Program-made: the position numbers and the translations under genes
Shown: one piece after another, positions 43,807-54,138 of the stretch
How the letters are laid out: each line of letters begins with the position of its first letter
Position numbering within the stretch: position 1 is the first letter of the stretch
The notes under the pieces: generated by a model
Databases searched by the model: none
The model's input: the letters and a program-made list of their open reading frames with translations, nothing else
What the model was told of the DNA's origin: nothing
From: Neoscytalidium dimidiatum
Taxonomy: Eukaryota > Ascomycota > Dothideomycetes > Botryosphaeriales > Botryosphaeriaceae
Assembly (NCBI GenBank): GCA_037367355.1
Contig: CM074704.1
Span: forward strand, 1,178,001-1,242,000
DNA length: 64,000 nucleotides
Direction of reading: 5' to 3'

Positions 43807-44541
43807 TCAATCGCAGGCCTTCAGCTCGTCCAGCCAGCCGCTCACGCGCGCCGTGCCCTCGTTCAGCTCCTTCTCCCGTGTCTCTCCCTCCCTCTCCTCT
43901 TCCTCCCTCTTCTCCCGCAGCGCGACCCCTTCCTCCAGCGCCCGCAGCCGCTTGCGCAGGGTCCCGGCTGAGAGCTCGATCATCTGCGGACCGGGCGTGT
44001 TGCTCACTTCCAGCGCGAGCAGGATGGAGCGCGCTTCGCACAGGTAGGCGCGGGCTTTGGTCGGGGGCAGCCGCTCGGCGAGCGAGAAGAGCGTGTGGCA
44101 GCGGATCATGGAGGGCAGGAAGTCTTCGCGGGAGAGGAAGGCGGGGACGTCGTTGTGCCGAGCAGCGTTGATGGCAGGCTTGGGATCGTGCTGGGGGCGG
44201 GGGTTCGGGCGAGGGTCGCGCTCCGCGTGCTCCTCGAGCTGGTGGTGGCGGTGTGTGGGTGCGGGTAGCAGGTAGGTGATGGGCGGCGTGGGTGACGGCT
44301 CGGGCGGTCCGACGCTCGGGTCGAAGGCAGGGAAGGGCTCGAGCGGTGAGGGAGGCCGCGGGCTTGACGCGGGTGACGATGCGCGCTGGTTTGTGATGCC
44401 GAGCTGGAGCCGCTTGGGTGGTAAGAGAGGTGTCTGCGTCGGCGGCTTACTGGCGGCTATCTCGTGCGGGAGCAGTGGTGCAGCGCCGTCGTCATCATAC
44501 TCGTCTTCCACGCGGCGCAAATGCGTGTAAGTCGTGGTCAT
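43807..44541 (-). CDS. Hypothetical protein, Pro-rich N-terminus and helical C-terminus
   Basis: A single-exon frame of 244 residues from the ATG at 44541 (MTTTYTHLRRVEDEYDDDG). I recognise no named family. Residues 1-110 are rich in Pro and Ser and likely disordered. Residues about 125-180 look folded: FLPSMIRCHTLFSLAERLPP and AYLCEARSILLALEV. Residues about 185-240 are a charged, coiled-coil-like helix rich in Glu, Arg and Lys. The overall pattern suggests a small fungal adaptor-like protein; no function can be given. It is divergent from the SET-MYND gene, 1.27 kb away. Confidence 0.65.
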   Translation of the reverse strand: MTTTYTHLRRVEDEYDDDGAAPLLPHEIAASKPPTQTPLLPPKRLQLGITNQRASSPASSPRPPSPLEPFPAFDPSVGPPEPSPTPPITYLLPAPTHRHHQLEEHAERDPRPNPRPQHDPKPAINAARHNDVPAFLSREDFLPSMIRCHTLFSLAERLPPTKARAYLCEARSILLALEVSNTPGPQMIELSAGTLRKRLRALEEGVALREKREEEEREGETREKELNEGTARVSGWLDELKACD

Positions 44542-45806
44542 GCTAGTGAGAGAGATAGAGAGGAGAGAGTCGTGGTTTCTGCTGGGTTGGGTAGAGAAGG
44601 CTGCGTGGCAGCGCGGCTACAATGGCTGCGAGGAGGTGCGTCCCCGGATTTTGCGCGCAGCACCCTGGTGGTTGAAGAGTGACTTGCAATGTGCTGCGAG
44701 GTAAGAGCGTGCACAATGCATGGCGGGCAGACGTGTGACCCTGAGACTGGCTCTCGTGCCCTTTTATCAAACTGTTCTTTCTGCGCTTCTCATTCACGCA
44801 GCTCTGGTCTCGAGAGTTTGGCCTGCCTTGAAACAAGGCGCAAGCAGCGAGACGTTTGACGTGGAGCTTCCGATGCTTAGTCTGGGGCGCAGCGCCTACA
44901 AGAGACATGTCCACTTCCTGAGAAACTGTTTGCCTGGTTGGAATGACAGGCGCTTCATCGCATGAGCCTCCATTTTGTGGTGCTTGATCGACTCTTATCT
45001 CCTCCCACCGCTCAACCCGAATAGCGTAATAATAGTGAGGGTATGCTAAGGATATTTGCGTCATTACCGCTAATGGAACACTATTGTCGAATGTATAATC
45101 AATCAAGGCAATGATATGGGCTTCTCGACGGACGCGCTTGTCACGACTGAACCAGGTGTCTTATGTATATGAATAAAATAGGAGTCGAAAAGGCGAGATT
45201 TGAGAAAACTTGATGTGGTAATCTATAGCAGACGAAGAATATGGACTGCACTGTTCAGCTAGCTATAGGCATAGCGTCGACTCCACAGCCATCCTCTTCG
45301 AGGGCAGCTGCTCAAAGGAGTCGGTGGCGGTCAACCGGAATCAAGCAGGAAAGGAAGCGAACGACAGCGACTTGATCAGTGCGCAGGTATTTTAGTGGCC
45401 GAGTATCACGATCCTGCGATAATTCTCGAAGGCTCTCCCCATTCCTTCTTCATGGCGACGATGGAATTGATGAGAAGTAAGGAAAGAGAGGAAGTGGGGC
45501 GGTGAAACCGTCAGCCTCAAGGCCAGAGAGCATCGGCCCAACACCGGAGGAGAGCTGGAGCGGGAATCGATCGACTTCTCTGCACGTCGGCGGCACGGCA
45601 CCAATGGCTGGCCCGCTCTCCTTCAACCAGGTTCTACTCTCTTTCTCATGGCTTGCCTTTTGCCTTTCCTGTAGTCTTGATCCGCGCGCGCCGCGCAACG
45701 TGACCACGCGTTGACGAGAAGCGAGCCAACGCGACCGCCCCGAGCGACGTCAGACTCTTCTCCATCAAACCACCATCTACTTTCATCAGCCCAATACCGG
45801 AAACAC
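44542..45806. other. Divergent intergenic region, 1.27 kb
   Basis: This holds the promoters of the coiled-coil hypothetical (minus) and the SET-MYND gene (plus). No further gene is supported; the middle part (about 45000-45400) is AT-rich. Confidence 0.55.
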
Positions 45807-47417
45807 ATGGCCGACAACAAAGCAATCAAGAAAAAGTCGCCTGTAGCTGGCAATGGTCTTTTCGCCAAGCAAGACATCGCCGCTGGGGACCTGATCTTTT
45901 CCCTGAAGCGACCCCTCATCACCGTGCTAGACAGTGTCAGCCTGGACACCTGCTGCGCCAACTGCTTCGCCTCAACTGGTTTCGGAGCAACGGATAGCGA
46001 CCTCGATCTGAAAGCGTGTACAGGATGCCGGACGGTGAAATATTGCGGCAGGGTGAGCAGCTCCCCGAGTCTAATTTTATTTCCCCCCACCTCTTTTCAA
46101 AGCAAGACACCAGCTAATGCATCCAGTAGCCATGCCAGAGCCAATCATGGAAGCGTCACCACAAGTTCGAGTGCCCAGTACTCAAGACTCTGGGCCCAGA
46201 CAGGCAGCTTCCCAACGTCGTGCGAGCAGTGACGCAGGCCCTGGCCATGAGGAAGAATGGTCTTATCTCAAACGCAGATTGGGACGCTCTGCAGCAATTG
46301 CCCGACCACCTTGACGAGCTTCACGAGGATCCTGAGTGGGAGAGGCACGCTGTCCTGGCCATGGGCGCTCTCAAGTATTCCGGAGCAGATGATGCCTTCA
46401 GCTCGAACATCGCAACAGGAATCTATGCAAGAGTACAAACCCCGTCTCATGGGTACATCTGGAGCGATCCGCCTAACACTTCATCAGATCCTCACGAACA
46501 GCTTGACCCTCATCGGCAGCGCCCTCGAGCCGCTCGGCATCTGCTTTGACCCCTTGGCCTGCAGCGCCAACCACTCCTGCGACCCCAACGCCTTCGTCAT
46601 CATGGATGGCGCCCAGCTCTCCTACCGCGCCCTCAAGCCCATCGCCGCCGATGGGGAAATCACCATTTCCTACATCGACGCCACTCTGCCCTTCGAGCGC
46701 CGCCAGACCGAGCTCCGCCAACGCTACCATTTCGCCTGCGCCTGTGAGAAGTGCGCCCACGGCCCCACCCTCCGCGAAGACCGCTGGCTGACCGGCGAAC
46801 CATCCCTCCAAATCGTCAAGCCCGGCGGCATCGAGGCCGCCGCCTTCAGCAAGCTCGACCAAGCACGCGGCGGCTCGCAGTACGTGCAGGACATCGGCCC
46901 CGTGGAGGAAGGGCTGCGGTTCTGCGCGCAGACGGGCGTGTTCCCGGTCGACAGGCAGCCGTACGCGACGCTGCGCGACGAGTACATCGTCGGCCTGCTG
47001 TACGCGCAGCGCTTCGTGGACGCGTGGATGCACGCGGTGCGCCGCTACTTCGACGTCGATCCGCTGCTGTACCCGCAGCCGCACCACCCGCTGCGCGTCG
47101 TGCACAAGTGGAGCCTGGCCATGCTGACGCTGGTCGTCGCCCAGGACCACCACGACGCCCTGGCGCGCGTCCTGGGCGCCGAGTTCGCGAAGCTGAACCT
47201 GGGCGTCGTGCTGTTCGGCGTGCTGGTCGAGACGGTGGCGAATGTGCCGGCGAGCCACGGCGCGGGGAGCGCGTTCGCGAAGATGGTGATGGAAAAGTTT
47301 GAGCAGGTGAGGGTGGACATGACCAGAGGGGATGATTCGGTGCTGGCGGGGATGAAGACGAGGATTGAGGAGCAATGGGTCATTCTGAGGAAAGTGGGGG
47401 AGAAGCTGCCGTTCTAA
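45807..47417 (+). CDS. SET and MYND domain protein (SMYD-like lysine methyltransferase)
   Basis: Three exons, 45807-46052, 46130-46432 and 46488-47417, give 492 residues; introns are 77 and 55 bp. The N-terminus (GNGLFAKQDIAAGDLIFS) is the first part of a split SET domain. A MYND zinc finger follows (about 49-100): CCANCF, CTGCRTVKYCGR, then after the splice CQSQSWKRHHKFEC. The SET core resumes with the NHSC motif at residue 211, DPNAFVIM, and the ITISYID segment that forms the methyl-donor pocket. A post-SET cluster, CACEKC, comes next, and a helical C-terminal half ends the protein. It should transfer methyl groups from S-adenosylmethionine to lysines of histones or other proteins; the substrate is unknown. 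The first ATG is at 45807; the longer frame upstream starts only at a TTG. Confidence 0.9.
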
Positions 47418-49837
47418 GTGAGATCCTGCTTGGAATCTCATTGGCGTCTCGTACAGCCTGCACGAGATCTTTCAGCAATTGAGAGCCCCATGGTGGCGGA
47501 CTAGCTTGCGTTGCGGTTCATCAAAAAAAAAAAAAAAAAGGGAGGTTCCTACAGCTAAGCTAGCAACGCTCGCGCACCTAATCTCAATACAAAGGACGGG
47601 ATCGTGCGGCAATTGGCTCTCTACACGTATTCCATACACAGTCACCCCTTCATTCCCTGGCTTGCTTTCGTTTGACTACGTGTATGCAGGCTGACTCTCC
47701 ACCTAACCCCTAAGCTGTGGTATGTATACTGAGAGCTCAACAGAAAGGGTGGCAGTACTGTGCTTGTCCGGCTAATCGAATATAATCTTGAAAGGACCGA
47801 TACTACGCTGCGCTACATTACTCAACACGATGAGGGAAGCTGCGTTGCTCAGGTGTCTCAGGAACACCACCAAGCTCATCCGTTTTAACCAATTCACCAA
47901 TCCATAAGCCTTCCCTCTACGATGAGGGGCGAGTCTTCCCGTAGTCCGAGTTCACGGGAGATAGAACACGTCGCTGAGATCTGATGCGCGCCGGATCTGC
48001 CAGGCACATCCATGGCATTACCGCTGTGAGGGCGCTCGGAAGTGGGACTCTGGACGGTGGTGTTTGGGAGACTGTTCCCAGTCTCAGTGTCCCTGCTCGT
48101 AGTGTGTGTGGTAATCATTGACATCGCTCTGCTACATTTGCCGCCAATCAGCATCAAGACCTCAGAACGTTGCCCTACTTCGTCAAATAATCTGGGGCGC
48201 TTCGTTTTTGTGTTGCACCACGCCGTCCACGCCATTCTTACCGTGGGAGGAAGCAGGGCGCTTCTTTCGTTCCCCTCCCCCCTCTCTCTTAAAGACCCGA
48301 CCCGAGACCTGGAAGCCGATATGTGTGTTGGGCGTGCTGTTGCGGATGAAGGGAGCGAATCGCGCGTCTCCGCAGCCCCCATGTCTTAGTGGCCTGGGGG
48401 ATGGTACTGTAATGAGCTTTAAGATTTTCCGCATTCGCGATGATTTTAACGGAATTGAGGAGGTGGAGTAATGTGCTTAGTGTCTCTAGAGGAGGGCTTG
48501 CGGGATCCGCTGTCGTCTGCTATATTGGCTGTATGCGGGGGAGGAGGCTCCGGATGAAGAGGCTCTTTCGATTACAGGGTTCATTGGCAGACATATGTCG
48601 AGAACTTCAACTTGCTCGCACTATCATGGGTGTAAGTAGGTTGCAGGAGCAGATTCTCGCGGGCTATAGGTCATGGTCATTTGAGGCAGTCATTAGGACG
48701 TAAACATGAATGGCAATATCGAGCACTCACGTCCAGATGATTTCTTCAACCATCTGCGAACGTTGTCTTGTCGTGCTTTCAGGCATTGTCTGTTGCGGCA
48801 TCCGCTGCAGGATTTCTTTTTTTTTTTTCCCCTCTAAAGATACATATGGACTTCGATTTGCGGTTGGATTAGGAGGGGGGTACCGGGTTTCTTTGTGGCC
48901 TTCCGGGAACTCGAGCTTGGGAGACGATAGGGCGTATAGATCTGGTTGAATAGAGTCGTACATTGTGGATTGCAGCAGCACTTAATAAGCAGCAGCAAGT
49001 GGAATGAACGAGAATGCCTTTAAATCTTTCTAATTGGGCATTACAACAGAGGTAAGATGCTTACGGCTCGAGAATTGCCGGCCAATGTCTAGAGAAAGAA
49101 GAATACGCACAAGATCAGTCCAAGAAACCCCGTCTATCCACCGAGCTTTGGTATCGCAGAGCAAGCAATGCAGCAAAGAACAAAAAATTTCCAAAATGGA
49201 ATCAGGCGGGAAGGCGGCTGTTGTTTTTCCCATTCTATTGTACAAGGAACAGAGCGCGTCCAAAGGAAGAGACGTGCATGGCACTGGATCCTTCATCGCC
49301 CAAAGGCGAGACGGAAGTGTTCGAGATCCGTCCAAATCCTCACTCAATATGTAGGCACCGTTGGGTGAGAGGGAAAGCAGAACTGCGCAAGAAAAGACCA
49401 CGAAACTAAGGCCGTCGACACCCACATTACGTCGCGCCGTCCCAAAAGCCAAGCACTCTTTACGCCATAATACGCCCGCGCTTTCCCAGAAGACATTCGA
49501 AGCGGTGTTTGATTTGTGTCTGTTCTTTGCGCCGGAGATGCGGATTCATGAAAAAAAAAAAAAAGGAAGGAATCGGATGGTAGCGGTTTGGTCGTCTCGT
49601 CATTAGCCCAAAAGAGTCTCAAAGAAAAGGTTGTGACAGAAGTTAGGCACAGGAACACAGTCCTGTTGTGGTGGTGTAGTTAAAAGGGCGGAAAGGATGC
49701 CGTACGCCGATACTGTGCTGCTGTACGAAGCGCGCATGTTCGATGTCGATGGTACGAACAATTAGAGGGCGACTGCCGAAACGAAGTACGTAAGGCTGAA
49801 CGCCAGGACAGGCATGTGTGGAGAGCGGATTGGTTGA
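47418..49837. other. Intergenic, 2.4 kb
   Basis: Convergent region between the SET-MYND and She3-like genes. No supported gene; homopolymers are at about 47523 (A16), 48818 (T12) and 49550 (A13). A 162-codon minus frame at 47894-48382 has no domain and is not called. Confidence 0.5.
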
Positions 49838-51329
49838 TTATTTCGAAGGCATATGGTATTGCTTGACGTAGCGCAGGAAGGCAATGGCATCTTCTGCCTG
49901 CGGAAGGACCTTTTCGATATGTGCAATAGAGTCGGCGACCTGTTTATGTAGCTCGGCGCCGTCTTTACGCATCTTGGACACTTCTTCTTCCGTCTCTTCT
50001 CTATATTTCTTGGCTTCTGATTCGGAAGTCTCCTTGTATGTCGCGAAAAGCGTCCTGAGTTCGTGTGTGAGGGTGTCCTTCTTCTCCAGCTCGTCGCGGA
50101 GCTGATTGACGACGATGTCATGAGCGGCAATGGCGTTCTCCTGCTTGATAACCTTGCGGCGGTCCTCTTCACGACCCTCTGCAATGGCGTCAATCTTCTT
50201 GTCGCGCTTCTTGAGCTCGGCCTTGTAGATACTGTCCGACGCGTTCCAGCGCGTTTCCAGCTCCTTGTTCTTCTCCGTCATCCGGCGCAACTGCTCCTGG
50301 GCCTGATGCAGCTCGTCTCGAAGGTTGGAGGTTTCCCGAGTATGTTCCTGGCGCATGCGGGCGATTTCTTCGGTATGCTCCTTTTTCGCGGCGGCCAGCT
50401 CCTGCTTCGCGGTCGACGTGACTTGGCCGAGCTGGATGCCTAGGCCGGTGGCCTGCGCCTCAGCCTGCTTTCGGCGCTCCTCCTCGTTCTTCAGCTGTGT
50501 GCGCAGTGTCTCCTCGAACTCCTTGCGGGATTTCCGGGTGCGCTCGGCGGCTTCGGAAGCGGAGCGGAGGGTGTTGTTGTCGGTCTGCAGACGCTCGATG
50601 ACGTTGTTCTTCGCGCGTAAATTCTCGGTCAACTCCTGGTTCTTGGCCTTCTCGGAGTTGAGGTCGCGTCGCAGAGCGTCGTTGGAAGCGGTAAGGCGCT
50701 CGATGACCTTTGTTGTGGACTTGGAAGGGTTTGCGAAGGGCGAGGTGGAGGCGGCGTTGTTGTTGCTGTTGTTGTGGGTGACGCCGTTGGTGAGCTCGGA
50801 GAGCGGAGCGCCGGGAGAGATGTGGACGGCGGGCTCGTAGACGCCATTGCGGTTGGAGGACGGCATGTTCACGATAGAGGGCGAGGGTGTTGGAGCATCG
50901 TTCTCGGAGGGTGTCCAGAGTTTCCCGTTCATGTCACCAAGGGAAATATCGGTCGGCGTAAGGTGAATTTCTGGGAGAGTCGGGGGAGAGCGAGGCGGCG
51001 CCGCATCTAGAGTCGGGAGCCGGTCCGTGAGCAGAGAGCGAAGTGGAGCGCACGCTTTGGGAGGAATGCCAGGCACAACGAAGGGGAGATTGACAGGTTG
51101 GCGCTAGGGTAAGGAAATAAACATACCGCTTGAGCAGCGGGCCTTCTTGAGCGTAATGCGCAGCAACGAAGCCATCGCTGATTGGGCGAGCGGCAATCGC
51201 AATGCGCCTCGGTGCCAGACAAAGCAGGGGTGCGCGCAGTCGAGACTCACCTGGTGTTTTGTTACCCGCGTTACCAGCCCGCAGCAGGGGGCTGTCCACC
51301 TTAGTCATCGCGAGCCTCTCGTCCATCAT
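49838..51329 (-). CDS. Coiled-coil protein, She3-like (SWI5-dependent HO expression protein 3 family)
   Basis: Two exons on the minus strand, 51329-51251 and 51006-49838, give 415 residues. The long frame of exon 2 has no start codon except an internal ATG (50932). A strong GTGAGT donor at 51250 and a CTAG acceptor at 51007 join it in frame to a short exon starting MMDERLAMTKVDSP, giving a smooth NKTPDAAPPRSPP junction. This model is inferred; the minimal product starts at 50932. Residues about 30-120 are Pro/Ser/Asn-rich. Residues about 123-405 form one long coiled coil, starting STTKVIERLTASNDALRRDL, with Glu/Lys/Arg heptads, ending KQYHMPSK. The segment resembles the She3 family, whose yeast member is an mRNA-transport adaptor for a type V myosin. 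In moulds the role is not established. The family call is from memory of the pattern and is moderate. Confidence 0.65.
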
Positions 51330-51457
51330 CGCTGCGCTCGCGCCCGCGGGGCTCACCTCTCTCGACGCACGCTGCTGCTTAAGTACGAGCACTCTGCCTG
51401 CGCTGCCTGCAAACGCGCCCCCATCCACCCCGTGGACAGCTGGTGAAGCCGTCGCTG

Positions 51458-51494
51458 CACCACCACCACCGCCGCCGCCGCCGCCGCCGCCGCT
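51458..51494. repeat. CAC then CCG trinucleotide repeat
   Basis: CAC units pass into about eight CCG units, about 130 bases upstream of the She3-like start codon. Confidence 0.85.
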
Positions 51495-52911
51495 GTGCAG
51501 CTCGCCGGCCCAAACGCCTCTGCATCATTTCCGCACCGCGCTTCATCTCCCGCTCGATAATCTTGACGACGCAGCAGGCAAGTTCCGGCCACTAGACGGA
51601 CCGAGCAGCTTCTGCCAGACCATCTCGCCAACATACTCTCCAGTAGGGATATTATGACTTTCTGTTGCGCCCAGCGAATGCGTCTGGAAGCGCGTCACTA
51701 ACATTAGCCCGCGACCGAGCCAGGTCGCTTGCTGCCCCTCCTCGCTTGCTCGCCAGCCCGCTCGCCGTGCGAGATGGTCGCAACTCTATCGAGCTCCCGC
51801 CAGGACGTCTCCGGCTGCAGTCCCTGGCAGCCGTGGAATATAGCAGCTCTCTTTTACCGTCGTCGAAGCAGAAGGGCAGACCGGCAACGATTACATTACC
51901 GGTTACTGTAAGTTACAGGGAGGGCGAATGGCTGATCGGCACGGCGCGGGACCTGGCTGAAACCACGCGTAAGCTGCAAGGCTTGCCGAACTGTCGAACC
52001 AGGGGCGCTCGCGGAGTCCTCCCGCTCCTCCCGTACCAAACACCTGCGAGGATGATCCTCTGACCACGCTCACCCCTCTGGAGAGCCCGTCGTCGAGCCT
52101 AGCGCGCCCAGGCGTTGCCGGAGCGATGGCTGCTCAACCTACCACGAACCGCAGCCGCTGTGCTGCTTGTCTTTGACAGGCCGTCTAGCGACCACATCCC
52201 GCGTCCACGGCTCGCGAGACATGTGCTGAAGGTCATGGAGTGTCAGCAGGCGTCAGCAGAGGCGCAGGTGGGCGTTGGGCCAGGGCATCTGCTGGAACGT
52301 GTGCGGCATGCTCGAAGCGTCCGACATCGTTCAGCGTGTACGCCAAGCGTCGCTCCAGCTGAGCAAGCGTTTCAGATCTCCCATCATGCACACCTAAATA
52401 ATGCTCTTCTATGGACAACAGTCCCCTGCAGAACCAGCAGTGAATGCCACTTGATGTCGTACAGTAGCAGAAGGCTCAAGCAATAGGACTCCAGCGTATG
52501 CCAGGCGTTGGAGATCTAAGTGGAGGGCAGGACTCATGGGTTCAAGCTCAGTCGGACCCTGCTGAGCAATCGTTTCAGAATGCGGCGGGCGTCCACGATT
52601 GGGATGCCGGCAGGCAAATCTGCGGTGCTTGAATCGATTGCCCCCTGAAAGGGACATGGGCATTCGTCTGCTGGAACTACGTCGGTGTCCGCTCGGCGCA
52701 AAGGAAACACTGCTATTTCTACTCAATTGCTTTTGCTGGGGCTCGGTGCAACGCGGCGTCGCTGGCTGTGCTTGATGGAGACCACGATGGAGACCGCCGG
52801 CACCGCCGCCCGGAGGATGTGCAAGTGATCGCCAGATGCTCATCACGGCGTCGATGGGAGCGACTTCGCCCATACAGCAATCATGATGAAACGAGGAACA
52901 ACTCGACGCAC

Positions 52912-52926
52912 GGGGGGGGGGGGGGG
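52912..52926. repeat. Homopolymer of 15 G
   Basis: Fifteen consecutive G residues downstream of the cupin gene. Runs of this length are often sequenced wrongly, so the count is uncertain. Confidence 0.8.
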
Positions 52927-53013
52927 AATAGATACGAGCGAGCTCCATGTGGATGAACAAGTTCCCCGCTCTGGGCTAATGTTTGAACAAAGGGCATTCA
53001 TAATTCATAAAGT

Positions 53014-53360
53014 TCATTCACCAATGACATAGGTACAGCCTCTGTCGCCGACCCAGACCTCGTGGAGGCGCTTCGCATCGACGTCGAGACGGGCACCGGG
53101 ACCGAAGGTCTCCTTAGTGGGGTTCTGGTCGTCGGGGTAGGTGATGGTGAGCTCGCCGTCGAGGATCAGATGGGTAGTCAGGCCGTTGTGCGAGTGCGGC
53201 GGATAATGAGCGTTTCTGGGCTAGGGCGTGAGCCACCGGGGCCCGCAGCTGGCAAGACACTGGAGCAGGCAACTTACGGGCCATCAGACCAGGTGAACAC
53301 GTGGCGGAAGCCCCAGTCGCGGACCTCCTTCTCAGCGTCTCTCTGCGACTTTGCTGGCAT
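53014..53360 (-). CDS. Small single-domain cupin protein, 94 residues
   Basis: Two short exons on the minus strand, 53360-53278 and 53215-53014, with a 62 bp GT-AG intron, give 94 residues. Exon 1 codes for MPAKSQRDAEKEVRDWGFR followed by HVFTWSDG. Exon 2 begins NAHYPPHSHNGLTTHLILDG, a cupin motif 1 with metal-ligand-type His residues (PHSH, then His six residues on). It continues with ELTITYPDD, GARLDVDAKRLHEVWVGDRG (motif 2 with one His) and ends CTYVIGE. Such small cupins bind a metal ion and may act as dioxygenases, isomerases or binding proteins; this one cannot be assigned a substrate. The start ATG has A at -3. The gene is too short and too split to appear as one open frame. It is divergent from the phospholipase C gene. 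Confidence 0.8.
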
Positions 53361-53526
53361 TGTGAGTGCGAATGCGCGCTGGAGCAGTGGGGCACAGAGT
53401 TTGGAGGGTGTATCGTATATGTTGAGGCCGCTGGGGACGAGTTCTGGGCAGTGAGGGGAGAGCTCTTCGGTGCGATTCTGCAGACCCTGAGATGACGTCG
53501 GCCGTCGAGCGCGCCTGGCACACCCG

Positions 53527-53557
53527 GCACTGGCACTGGCACTGGCACTGGCACTGC
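53527..53557. repeat. CACTGG hexanucleotide repeat
   Basis: About five CACTGG units in the cupin/PLC divergent promoter. Confidence 0.85.
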
Positions 53558-53606
53558 AGCTCGCGCGCTCAGCTGCATGTCGCCCGCCTATCGATCGCTT
53601 GTCGAC

Positions 53607-53675
53607 GCCTGCCAACAACGGCCTGCCAGCAACGGCCTGCCAACAACGGCCTGCCAACAACGGTCTGCCAACGCC
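53607..53675. repeat. 14 bp minisatellite, about five copies
   Basis: The unit GCCTGCCAACAACG occurs four times in tandem, once with one substitution, plus a degenerate fifth copy. It sits roughly 460-530 bases upstream of the PLC start. Confidence 0.88.
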
Positions 53676-54138
53676 GCCCACAAGTTGCTGCGCCCTGCTT
53701 CGCGCCTCGCGCCTCGCGTGCCTGCCCTGTTTGCAGGCCGCGCGCAGCCATCGTGGCTGCTCCTGCTGGATGCTGGATGCACGCATAACAGTAATAATCC
53801 ACACTGCAGCGTCAGACGAGGCTGCCCTCGAGCGAGGCGAGCCTGTCTGCGAGCTCGTGCCCCCCGAGATCGTCAGCTCTCCGACGTGAAACCCCGTGGG
53901 TCAAAAACGCCCGCCTGCGCCTGTCTGCGTCTTGTCCGCTTCGAGCTTTTCTCTGACTCGCCCGCCCCGGCGCTGCTTCTTTCTCCCTGGCCTCGGACAC
54001 GTGAGCTGTTGCGACCCTTCTGGCGGTCTGTGCCAGAGCCAGAGGTGCCTTCCTTAACTCTACCAGGCGGGCCCTGCCTCAGGACTCTCTCCTCGCACGC
54101 CGCTGCTTCACCACCTCACCACCACCACTCCGTCCACA

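Larger units (their letters stand above)
51330..53013. other. Intergenic, 1.7 kb
   Basis: No supported gene. The left end is the promoter of the She3-like gene. Contents include a CAC/CCG repeat at 51458-51494 and a run of 15 G at 52912-52926. Confidence 0.55.
53361..54138. other. Divergent promoter region with tandem repeats, 780 bp
   Basis: This lies between the cupin (minus) and phospholipase C (plus) genes. It holds a CACTGG hexanucleotide repeat at about 53527-53557 and a 14 bp minisatellite at 53607-53675. No other gene is supported. Confidence 0.7.

Noticed and set aside
46473..47441. 322-codon minus frame opposite the SET-MYND gene
   Set aside because: Antisense shadow of exon 3; the plus strand has clear SET motifs.
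47894..48382. 162-codon minus frame with an ATG
   Set aside because: No domain, no intron signals linking it to more sequence, and mixed random composition.
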